From contig JAJFPB010000012.1 in NCBI GenBank assembly GCA_020881915.1, positions 62,001-126,000 on the forward strand: a stretch of DNA of 64,000 bases, in the 5' to 3' direction. Numbering within the stretch: the first letter of the stretch is position 1; the number at the start of each line of letters is the position of its first letter. This DNA comes from Paramyrothecium sp. XJ0827 (taxonomy: Eukaryota; Ascomycota; Sordariomycetes; Hypocreales; Stachybotryaceae). A program made the position numbers and the translations under genes. This document shows, one piece after another, positions 1 through 11,700 of this stretch. Under the pieces are notes generated by a model that was not told where the DNA came from, did no database searches, and saw only the letters and a program-made list of their open reading frames with translations.

Positions 1-271
1 CTAAGAAGTACTCTTCTATATACTCTAGGAAAAGGGAATTATATATATAAATAAGAGATTTTATATATTATATTTAGATTAGAATCTACTAGCTATTAAT
101 AATATATAGTTCCTAAGATAATCTTTATTATATTATTTTTTTATAAATTAATAATAATCTCTTATATACTTTAAATACTTTTTTATTATTTTATTTAAGA
201 ATAAATAGACCCTAAATAATCCTTAGTTATTTTATATTTTTTAATATAAGGCTACTCTAGATTATTATATA
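1..271 (+). repeat. 5' LTR of the RIP-affected retrotransposon (left edge may be cut by the window)
   Basis: It aligns base for base, apart from C-to-T and G-to-A type differences, with 7308-7578. The 5' copy is the more heavily mutated of the two. The true left terminus may lie before position 1. Confidence 0.85.
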
Positions 272-3200
272 TTAATAGCTCTTATTTTAGGTAATACTAT
301 TATACCTAAAGTAATATTAAAAATAGTAAATAAGTTAATTAAGTTAATTCCTAAGAGAAAGAAGGTAATTTACTTTATAGTACTAAGGCCTCTACTTACT
401 AAGGTTACTTCTAAGAAAACCCCCTTAAGAGATAATATTATTATAAATAAAGATCTAATTTTATAATTAGATTTTAATAATAATAATAAAATTATTACCC
501 TATAAGTAAAAGTCTAGAAGAATATTAAAATTACTAATAAGAAACTTAATTAATTCTAAGATAATATTCTTAATACTTAATAAGTCTATAAATTAAAGTA
601 GCTTATTAAAATCCTTAAAAAGAAAATAACTAATATAATATAACTTTATATAAAGAAATCTAAGAAAAATAAGAAAATACTTAAATAACTCTAGAATATA
701 AATCTTAGTAGAGCTATAGGAGCCTAGAAGAATAAAAGAGTTATTTTATAAATTAGAAAGCCTAAGCCCTTTAATAGTACCTTAAGTAAGCTTTAAATAT
801 TTATTATATTACTTAAAATATATTACTTAAACTACTTCTTATTCTTTATATAAAATTATAATAGAATTATATTTATAGCTTATAATTTAATTAAAAAAGT
901 ATAAATCTAGTTTAAGTTTATACTCTAAGATTATATAAATAATACTTCTATTTTTTAAATAAATTATATTAAATATATTTTTATAAATTTCTAGAAGTTT
1001 AAGAAAGAAATTAAATATATTTTTAAAATAATTAATAAAATATAAAATACTAAAAGAGCCCTTAATTTACTTAAATAAATTAGATTTTATATTAAACTTA
1101 TTATTAAGTTCCTTTATATTATTATGTTACTTTATTAGCTAAAGAATATCTTAAAGAAGATCTTCTATAATAGGATTAAATCTAATATAAAAAATAAATT
1201 TATTAAAGTTAAATATAATAAAGTCTTATTATTAGAATATATATATAAAGTAATAGAAATTAATAACTATAATTAGAAATATTATAAGAAGTAAAAATAA
1301 GAAAATAAAATAAAGAAATTTAAAACCCCCTATTAAATAAACTAAAGAAAGAAGAAATTTATTCTTATAGTTTATAAAGTTATAGTAAGATCTATAGAAA
1401 TTAATATTATTTAGAAATAAGAAAAAAACTTCTTCTACTATAACTATAAAAAAAAGAGATATTATATATAGAACTATAGAAGTAAGCCCTAAAATAAAAA
1501 AAAACCTATTTCTAATTAATCTAAGAAAACTAATATAATATTAATATAATTAAAAAATAATTAATTAATATTATTATTAAATAAGAACCTACTAAAGATA
1601 TTCCTAATTAATAAGTAATAATTAAAGATATTTTTAATATTACTAGCTTAATTAACTTACTAAGAGGAACTCCTATAATTAATAAACCCTTAAATAATAA
1701 ATTAAAATTAAGTATAGGTACTACTAAAGGTACCTTACTTCTATTTAATTATATATTAATTAAAGCTAGAATTAAATAATATAATCTACTTTTAAAAGAT
1801 TAGAAAATATATATTTAAGTAGTAATTATAAAGATTATTATAAGCCTATAAGAAATAAGATTTATTATTAACTCTTAATATAACTTTTTATTTAATCTTA
1901 ATTACTATAAATATAATAAAATCTTATAGGTATTTTATATAGTATATTAATATTTAATTTACCTTATAGCTAAAGTAAAATAAAATATATTTCTTATATA
2001 TATATAAAATACTAAAATAAAAAATCCCTATATATTTAAAAAAATACTTTACTAGGAAATTAAAATATATTACTTTAAGTATTAAATTATAATTCTTAAA
2101 TTAAATAAGAAATACTTTAAAGAATATTACTTTAAAGTAAAAAAAACCTATAAAACTAATAAATACTAAATATATTACTAAGTAAAGATTAATTAATTCT
2201 ATAAACTCTAAGGTAAGTATAAAAAAGAGTATATTTAATTAGAAAATATATTTCTAAATAAAGATTATAAATATATTAAAATAATAATCTTATAGTTTTT
2301 TAATAGGCTCCTAAGAAAGGAATACTACTATAAGATAAAGTACTTTACCTATAACTATAAGAAGAAAATATCTATAGCTTATAAAACTAAATCTAGTCTT
2401 ATAAAAATTAGCTATATAGAAAATAATCTATATTACTACTATAATTATAAAAAATATAAAGTAGAAAAAATATATCTTTATAGGGAAATAGAACCTAAGA
2501 TAATAGATATTATAAAAAAAGAATATATCTAGAAGTATAAAAAATACTATTACTTATATTAAATCTATTATAGATATATTATTTATATAAAAGAAATAAG
2601 TAATAAATTACTTATTAATATTAGAGAAACTAAATAAAGAATTAATAAGATCTTTATATAAAGTAATTAAATAAAAAATAAAATCTATTAATTATAATTA
2701 GATTATAAAGTAATAAAAAGAAGTAATAAACTATTATTATAATTTAAAAGTAAGAATAAATAAAATAATAAGGGTATTATATTAATTTTATAGTTTAGGA
2801 TATAATTATTAATACTAAAGTAAATACTAGTACTAAGGAAAATTATATTAATCCTAACTTTATAAACTAATATAAAATCTTATAAAGAAAAAAGGAGAAA
2901 CTATATAAAGCTATAAATATAGAAGAAGTCCTTTTTACTTATAATAAGGGACTAATAAATAAAGAAGTAATTCTCTATATAATAATATAAGAAATTACTT
3001 ATAATATTACCCTTAATATAATATAAGTATAATTTAATATATTTCTAGGTAAATTATAATTAAAGAACTAAAGATCTACCTTTAATTAAAATAATAACTA
3101 AGTTATAATAGTAGAATTATAATTACCTTAAATAAGAAAAAGAAAACTAAAAAAGAAAAAAGAAGTAAATATTTATAATAAAACCCTATTTAGGAAAAAA

Positions 3201-6200
3201 GAAACCCTCCTAAGATAAAAGAATTATTAAGTAAAAGCTAAAGTATTAACTAATAATAAAATATAATCTAATATATAATATAAATAGAACTAAGTAATAT
3301 TTACTTATAAGTAAAAAGTAATTAATTTTATTTATATCTTTATATATAGTATTAAGAAGTAAATATAAGTAAAATAAGAAGTAAAAAATAGATTTATAAA
3401 TATCTTAGAAAGGTACTATAAATATATAAAGCTATTTATAAAAAACCTAAAAAGTAGATTCCCTAAATACTTAAAATAGAACTATAAAATCTACTTAATT
3501 AATAAAAAAAAGACCTACTTCTTACTAATTTATAATCTTAATATTAAAGAACTAAGAATATTAAAAGAATATATTAATAAGAACCTTAAAAAAGAATATA
3601 TTTAATAATTAATATTACTTACTAAATATCTTATTATATTTATTCTAAAAAAAATTAAAAACTCTACTTATATATAGATTATTACTAATTAAATAATATT
3701 ATAATTAAAAATAAAATACCTTTATTTTTTATTACTAAAATAAGAGATTATTTATATAATAAAATAATTTTTATTATACTTAATCTTAAAGGTATTTATA
3801 ATTTAATTAAAATAAAGAAAGAAAATAAATAAAAAATTACCTTTTATATAAAATTTAGATTCTTTAAAACCTTAGTAATATTATTTAGCCTAACTAATAT
3901 ATTAGCTATATTCTAATAAATAATTAATTATATTCTAAGAGAATTTATAAATAACTTTATTATTATTTACTTAAATAATATACTTATTTTCTTAGAAAAT
4001 AAAAAATAATATAAAAAATATATATATAAAGTACTTTAAGTACTATAAGATATTAAACTCTTAGTAGAACTTACTAAAAGTAACTTCTATATATATAAAG
4101 TAGATTTTCTTAGATATATTATTTAATTTAATAAGATTTAAATAAAGAAAAGTAAAATTATAGTAATTAAAGAATAAAAATCCCCTATAAATAATATTAA
4201 AAATATTTAGAGTTTTCTAGGATTTATAAACTATTATAGATACTTTATTAAATACTTTAGAAAAATTACTAAACTACTAATAAATTTAACTAAGAAAAAT
4301 ATATCTTTTAAGTAGATCTTAGAGATCTAATAAGCCTTTAAAGAAATTAAAGAATAAATTATTAGTAAATCTATTTTAGTAACTTTTAATTTAAAGAAAT
4401 AAATTATTCTAGAAACTAATATTTTTAATTATATTCTTAGAGTTACTATTAAATAAATAAAAAATAATAAACTTTTATATTCTATTACTTTTTAGTTTAA
4501 AAAAATTATTAGATCTTTACTTTATTACCTTATTTATAATAAAGAATTTATAGTAATTATTAAAGTATTTAAGGAATTTTAGTACTACCTTATAGGTATA
4601 GAATATAAGATTAAGATCTATATTAATTACTAAAATATTACTTACTTTATTACTACCTAAACTTTAATAATTAAATAAGTCTACTATATAGAAGTACTTA
4701 TATTCTTTAATTATAAAATTATTTATTAAAAAGGATCTAAAAATAAATATATTAATATACTAAGCTAAAAAAGTAAATATAAATAAGAAATCCCTAAGGT
4801 AATATAGTAATTACTATATCTTAACTTAAAAAGAAACTATAAATAAAAAACTATTAATTTAATTAAGATATATTAGATTAAAACTAAAGACTAATAGTAT
4901 AATAAAATTAAGAAATAGAGTAATAAAAATATTATATATCTAATAGAAGTATCTATAGGTATAGAACTTAAAGATAACTAAATTCTATATTACTAAAATA
5001 GGTTATAGATCCTAGAAGAAATATAAGAAGAAATTCTAACTAAAATCTATAGGTACTATATTATTAGATATAAGGGAATTAAAAAAACTATAGAAGTAAT
5101 ATATTAAATATATAATTACCCTAAAATAAAGAAAGATATAAAAAGAATTATAAGAAAATATAATATTTATAATAAAACTAAAGCCTTAAAATATAAATCT
5201 TATAAATACCTTAAATTACTACTAGTACTAACTAGATCTTAGTAATTAATCTTATAGGACTTTATTATTAAGCTTCTCTAATTAAAGAAACTAAGCTCTA
5301 AAGATAATTATAATAGTATTTTTATTATTATTAATAGACTTACTAAATATATTTATTTTATTATCTATAATAAGGTAATAAATACTAAAGATATAATATA
5401 TTATTTTTATAAGTATATTATAAGCTAATATAGTATATTAAAGGAAATTATCTTTAATAGAGAACCTATATTTATATTTAAATTTTAATAAAAATTAATA
5501 GTACTCTTAGGTATTAATTATAAACTAAGTATAATTTACTACCTATAGATAAATAAATAAATAAAATATATAAACTAAACCCTAGAGTAATACCTCTATT
5601 ATTATATTAATTACTAGTAGAAGAATTAAGTAAAATAGTTACCTATAGTATAGTATTACTATAATAGTACTAAATTAAAAACTACTAAAGTATTACTATT
5701 TTATATAAACTATAGATTTAAATTAATTATTAAATATATAAAATATAAAGGATCCCTTAATAAACTAGTTATTATTAAGGTAAAGGAACTTAAATAATTA
5801 TATAATATAATAAAATAAGAAATCTTATTTATAAATTAGAAAATAAAGAAATACTATAATATAAAAAGATTACTAGAGCTAATCTTTAAGAAGAAAAATA
5901 TAGTTTACTTACTTAAAAAAAATATAAAAATAATATAATTAAGTAATAAACTAGATTATAAAAAACTTAGATTCTTTAAAATCTTATATAGAATTAAAAA
6001 TATTAACTATAAACTAAAACTTCTAGATATAATAAAATATTACCTAGTATTTTATATAATACTTCTAGAACTAGTATTTAATAATAAATCTATAGAAAAA
6101 ATTATTAAGGTACTTATAGAAGAAGAAAAATATAAAGTAAAATAAATACTTATATATAAATAAACTAAAAATAAAGAAGAATTATATTTTATTAAATAAA

Positions 6201-7307
6201 AAAACTATAATAAAAGTAAAAATATATAAAAATTACTTAAGTACTTCCTTAATACTAAATAAAAAATTACTTAGTTCTAAATATAAACTTAAATAGGGAA
6301 TTAAAATTAAAACTAGCTATATTCTAATTAATAATATTAAAACCCCCTACTAACTAAACTAATTTAATTAATTACTAAATATCTATAAAAAAAACCTTAG
6401 TATTAGCCTTAGTAATTCTATAATTAAATAGCTTAATACTCTTTACTTTAATTTTAATATATACTATATAAATCTAATTTAACTTTATAATTACCTTAGT
6501 AATTAATATTATTATTTTCTTCTTCTAATAAAATAAACTCTTATATTAATTAAGAAAATAATTTACTAGAGCTAAGGAAGTTAGAAATTATATAAATATA
6601 AGTAAAAGGAATAAGAAATAAATAATAAGAAATAATAAGAATCTTATTATAAGAATAGCTATAATTAGTATATTTACTATAATAAGTCTTCTTATAAAGA
6701 AATTTATATTTATACTTATATTTAAAATAATAAGAATATAGTATATTAGTAGGCTCTCTAAAAATAGTAGTAAAATAAAATAATAACTTATACTTAAGAG
6801 TTTTTTAGGATTTAGATTTTTTAATATAATTTAATATAGTATTAGTATATTAGTAGAAGAATAAAAAAAAGAAGAAGGGACCTATATATATAATAGGAAC
6901 TAATAATCTTAAGTATATTTAATACTAGGCTATAAGACTTAGCCTTAGAGAGAGAAGTATTATATTATAATTTAATCTAAAGATTATAACTAAGCTATAG
7001 AATATTATATAATATAATATAAAAATACTATATTAGCCTTAGATTACTAGCCTTAGAATAAACTAGCCCCTATACTACTAGTATAATCTATAAGCTAGTC
7101 TTAATATATTAGCCTAAATTAAATACTAGTATAAAAGAAGGGCTAAAAATAAGAAACTAGAAATAAAAAAATAAAAATAGAAAAAATATTTAATAAAAAT
7201 AAGAACCTATAGGGAAGAAGATTCCTATAAATAAGGCTAGAAGTATAGAAGTACTACTAGAAGAGATTACCTTTTATAATACTCCTAGAAATATTATATA
7301 TTATAAT

Positions 7308-7578
7308 CTAAGAAGTACTCTTCTATATATTCTAGGAAAAGAGAACTATATATATAAATAGGAGATTCTATATATTATATCTAGATTAGAACCTACTAGC
7401 TATTAATAATATATAGTCCCTAAGATAATCTTTATTATATTATTTTCTTATAAACTAGTAATAATCCCTTATATACTTTAGATACTTTCTTATTATTTTA
7501 TCTAAGGATAAATAGACCCTAAATAATCCTTAGTTACCCTATACCTTTCGGTATAAGACTACCCCAGATCATTATATA
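7308..7578 (+). repeat. 3' LTR of the RIP-affected retrotransposon
   Basis: This is the direct repeat of 1-271. It keeps a few C and G bases lost in the 5' copy, for example around 7545-7570. Normal-composition DNA starts right after it. The 3' part of this LTR also recurs at about 34848-34968. The exact left end is uncertain by a few tens of bases because the matching end of the 5' copy is outside the window. Confidence 0.8.
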
Positions 7579-7580
7579 TA

Positions 7581-7800
7581 AGGTAGTTAGCAGATATTTC
7601 AAGGAAGGAAGAAAGGGAGAAGGGTAAAGTTATGAGGATACCTGGGAGAGACGTTGGAGTACATTGAGTGGACTGTCAAGCTTAAAGTAGCACCGGCTGC
7701 GTGGCCAATTGCCCACAAAATTAGGCGGCATGAACTACTGGATTGGGAAAAATGCCTACCAAATCCGGCGGCAAATGTGCTGTCCTATTTTTTAAAGGAG
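7581..7800. other. Island of normal-composition DNA between two RIP blocks
   Basis: About 220 bases have ordinary GC content and ordinary CA, TG and CG frequency, and the boundaries on both sides are sharp. There is no long open frame and no recognisable gene. It is probably the original single-copy DNA lying between two inserted repeats, since RIP acts on duplicated sequence. Confidence 0.6.
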
Positions 7801-7872
7801 TAAGATTAATAAAAAGCTATTTAAGAGTATAATAAAGAGATTAGAAAAGATATAAAATAAAATATATCTCTA

Positions 7873-8097
7873 AAGCTCTTACTATTATAGGAGATAGTTA
7901 GGTAAATTTAACTTATTTTAATTAATAATATCTATTTCCTAAGAAGCTTGTAAATTCTTATTATATAATAATATATATTATCTAAAGTCCATATAAGCCA
8001 CTATAGTAATTAAGCTAATTATGTGACCTATTATATAACTATAATAATAGTAGTAATAATAGGTCTTTTATTCTTAGTACCTAGGAGAAATAAATTA
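7873..8097 (+). repeat. Direct repeat, copy 1 (RIP-affected, possible LTR)
   Basis: About 225 bases recur at 8265-8473 with a 392-base offset. The two copies differ mainly by transitions and a small deletion. Two such repeats separated by only about 170 bases could be a pair of LTRs around a deleted interior, or tandem solo LTRs. This family differs from the LTR at 7308-7578. Confidence 0.6.
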
Positions 8098-8264
8098 AGT
8101 TATAATATAATTTAAGAGCTATAAAAGAAAACTAGCTTTAATAAAATAAAGAAGAATCTAAATAAATTTAGAAATAAGCTATATCTCTTAAAAATAAGAC
8201 CTATAATCTAAAGATTAAAAGAACTATAAAGAAAATAAAGTATCTAGCTAAGGAGATATAATCT

Positions 8265-8473
8265 AAGCTCTTACTATTATAGTAAATAGTTAAGTAAATC
8301 TAACTTATTTAAATTAAAATATAAATAAACTTTTTATAATATAATAATATATATTATCTAAAGTCTATATAAGCTACTATAGTAATTAAGCTAATTATAT
8401 AATCTATTATATAATTTTTATAATAGTAGTAATAATAGATCTTTTATTCTTAGTACCTAGGAGGAATAAATTA
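8265..8473 (+). repeat. Direct repeat, copy 2 (RIP-affected, possible LTR)
   Basis: This is the second copy of the repeat at 7873-8097, shorter by about 16 bases in its middle. AT-rich RIP-like sequence continues to about 8700, roughly 40 bases from the PKS stop codon. Confidence 0.6.
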
Positions 8474-8737
8474 GTAATAAGTAATCTATTACTTTAAGAA
8501 AGAATCCTATTCCCTATATTAAATAATAAACTATAAAACTACCTACCCTATACTTAGATCTAGGCCTAATTATTATAGATTTTTAAATTTAGATTATTTT
8601 ACTAAATTTCTTAATAAGAGTATTTATATAATACTTAATATAATTAAAAATTAAATAAATAAAAATTAAATAAAGAAAAGCTAAAATCTTATATATTTAT
8701 TGACCCATAAAGTCTATACTAAACCGGACCACTCCCT

Positions 8738-11700
8738 CTAGTCTGCGTACTTTTCAACTAGCTTCTGAACGGCGTTCTTTCCAAGGGCCCCCAAAGTCCC
8801 CATGCCTAGCATTTCCAGAATGCTAATATCTAGATCCAGGCTCTGTTTCCACCAGGAGCGCATTTCTACGGCGATCAGGGAGTCTAGACCAAGCTCGGAG
8901 AGACTCGAGTTCAAGTCTGGTTCTTCGTCCGGTTTCAGGAGCAGAGTGAAAAGCTTCTTCCCTATCTCCCGAGCCAGCATAGTCGATATTTCCGGCTCCG
9001 CGAGAATAGATGGATTGTTGGAAGCAGTTCGTAGAAATATCTTTAGCGGACTCTGGCTCTTTGTTGCGCTGAAGTTGTTCTGATCCATGCGCATGCACGC
9101 TGCCAAACGAGGATCTTCGCGAAAGCGCGACGTCTCGTTATTCTTAACAAGGGAGCTGGCTGAGAGGCCAACGAGGATATTACTCTCTTTTACAAGAGGA
9201 GCAATAAAACCAGTGACGCTTTCGGCACGTAATGGCCTGTCATGGCTGAGCATTGCTGTGTTTACCACCTTCAGAAGGTCTTCCTCCTTGACGGTATTCC
9301 ATCCGGTCCCACGCATCTTTCTCAATAAAGCTTCTTTGCCAGCAAGGTAGCCTACACCTTCTACAGCCCCGATGTCCAATACTGTGCAAGGCACACCATC
9401 GGCGGCCAAGTACGAACCCATTGCATCAAGGAAGGTATTTGCCGCGGCGTAATTTGCCTGACCTGCCTGCCCCAGGATGCCTGACAATGAACTGAACAGC
9501 AGAAGAAAGTCCAATTTTAGATCCCGCTCTACCAAGGCATCGCGCAGGTTGGATACGCCGGCAACCTTAGGCTTGACGACAGCATCCCAGTCCTGGATGT
9601 CCATGTGGGAGAATGAACAGTCTCGGAGAACCATTCCCATATGGATGATGCCCTTGATTGGCTTTGGTGCATTGTCCATGGCCCGAGCAATGTCCGCCTC
9701 TTCGGTCACGCTACCACGAACAAGTTGCACATCACAACCCATGCTCCGAAGCGTTGCGACATGGCTGACATCATACGTACCTTCTCCCGCATTGCGGCTC
9801 AAAAATACCAATTTTCGCGCGCCGTGTTGAGCCATCCAGATCGACACAGAGCGGCCGAGACCCCCCAGACCACCAATGAGGATATAACTGGCGGTTTCGT
9901 CTAATGAAATATTCTTCGTCCTCTCAGCAACCGCGCCCTCACCCAGCAGGAGTGTTCCGTCGCCATAACGTAACGAAACAACGATTTTGCCAATGTGGTT
10001 ACCTTGTTGCATCTCTCGAAATGCCTGGACCACGTGGGAGGCAGGTAACGTCTGTGCAAGACATATTGGTTTGATTAACTGCTGTCGATAGTAAGAGACC
10101 ATGGTTTGAAGATGACTAAGATTGTAAGTAATTGTTCCAAAAGGCGTGGCTGGAAAGGTTAGGCATACCGCTGAATCAATTCTGGCCTTTCGGCTGCCAT
10201 TTGCCGGAGATCAAAACAACAGTAATTCCTGCTTTCGAGAAACCTTCCCATATCTAGCTTGCCAGCACCAAGTAGGTCGGCTTTACCAATCTCAACCATC
10301 GTCCCCCATTTGGCAACAGAACGCCATGTAGCATGTAATAACTCCCCAGACAAGGAGTTCAAGGCCACATCAACTCCACGACCACCTGTCTCACGCATGA
10401 TGCCATCAAAGAAAGAATCGTTACGTGAGGAAAAGATGTGATCTTTCGGAATAGCAAAGTTCTCCATCAGATACTTCACCTTATGCTGACTACCAACCGT
10501 TGTGTAGACAGTGGCTCCTAAAGCCCGAGCAACTTGGATTGCGGCAAGTCCGACCCCACCGCATCCACTGTGGATGAGGACGGACTATCGTGCATTAGCA
10601 TTAACCCTTGAGTTGCAAGTCTGATATTGATTGTGCTTACTTGTCCCTTTTCAAGTCGCCCCACGTGGACTAGTGCATGTATAGCCGTCAAGAAGACGAC
10701 AACCATTGAAGCCCCTTGCTCAAAACTTAGTTCATCTGCAAGCCTGGTGCAAAGCAGCTCTGACGTCATCAAAGAGGTAGCGAAGGCTCCCGTGGCGGTA
10801 GCAATAACCCTGTCCCCAACGCCAATAGTCGTGACGCCAGAGCCAACTCGTCTCACGATACCAGCAGCCTCGAGGCCGAGCTCATTTGCGTCATCGATCA
10901 ACCCGATAATGCCCATTGCCTCTAGAACGTCCTAGAAGGGTCTGTTAGTGGTTGCTGCAGGATCCAAAGCTGCGAATTACGTGGATTCATACCCGGAAGT
11001 TCAAGCCTACCGCATGAACCTCAATTTCCACATCATGATTAGCCAAAGTTGTCGAGTTACAACGCTCCCATTGCAACGAATCAAGGCGTCCCGGACTTTG
11101 AACTTTAAGTGCAACTTCGATACCAGCTGAGCCGGAGTTGTTCTCCTGAACGTTTTGAACCGGCTGATAAGGAAGGAATCGGTTGACTCGAACGATCCCA
11201 TCGACAATAGCGTACTCGAAATCTGGCATGATCCTCACCTTACGCGTGCGGAAACGCTCGAAGACGTTGATGATACCTTGGATTGAGCTCATTGAGTCTA
11301 AGTTCTCCACTTCACAGGTAGCAAAATCAACGCCTAGCTCCGTTCGAAGTGTCCGGGCAAGGCCGATGATAAGTGCATATCTCGGGTCATAGCAGATTGA
11401 CTGTGATGGTCTTGTGACCCAAAGGATACCCGAGTGGATGCTGGAAACATGCTGTACCCAGAGCTTAAAAATTTCAAACTTCTCCATATCAAGAGCGTAG
11501 AAAAAGGGCTCTTCAAAGTCCAAGAGCGCTATGATATCTTCGCCTTCGGTGAATTCTTCACCCATGATACGACGAGATATTTGGTAGCCACAAATACTAA
11601 GGGCACGTTCCAAGTCTATATCGCCGGCTAAGGGCTCCTTCGGGCTTCGCAAAATTGTCAAGCATTTTGGCTGAGCGGTGTTGCTACTTGCCTTAGCGAC

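Larger units (their letters stand above)
1..7578 (+). mobile_element. RIP-destroyed Ty3/Gypsy LTR retrotransposon (chromovirus type)
   Basis: The two ends share a terminal direct repeat (1-271 and 7308-7578), so this is an LTR element whose 5' end may start just before the window. The interior reads as a gag-pol on the plus strand riddled with stops. Recognisable in order are a gag zinc knuckle with its cysteines mutated (about 1430-1480), a reverse transcriptase with the remnant of the YxDD box (about 3690-4100, box near 3966-3990), RNase H (about 4390-4560), the integrase zinc region (about 5070-5190), the integrase core (about 5220-5560) and a chromodomain-like tail (about 6110-6285). RT before integrase is the Ty3/Gypsy order. 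CA and TG dinucleotides are almost absent while CT, CC and AG remain, as expected after saturating CpA-to-TpA RIP. The copy cannot code for anything. Confidence 0.88.

Noticed and set aside
1..8700. AT-rich block as a centromere or mitochondrial insert
   Set aside because: Paired LTRs and readable gag-pol order show a RIP-affected retrotransposon.
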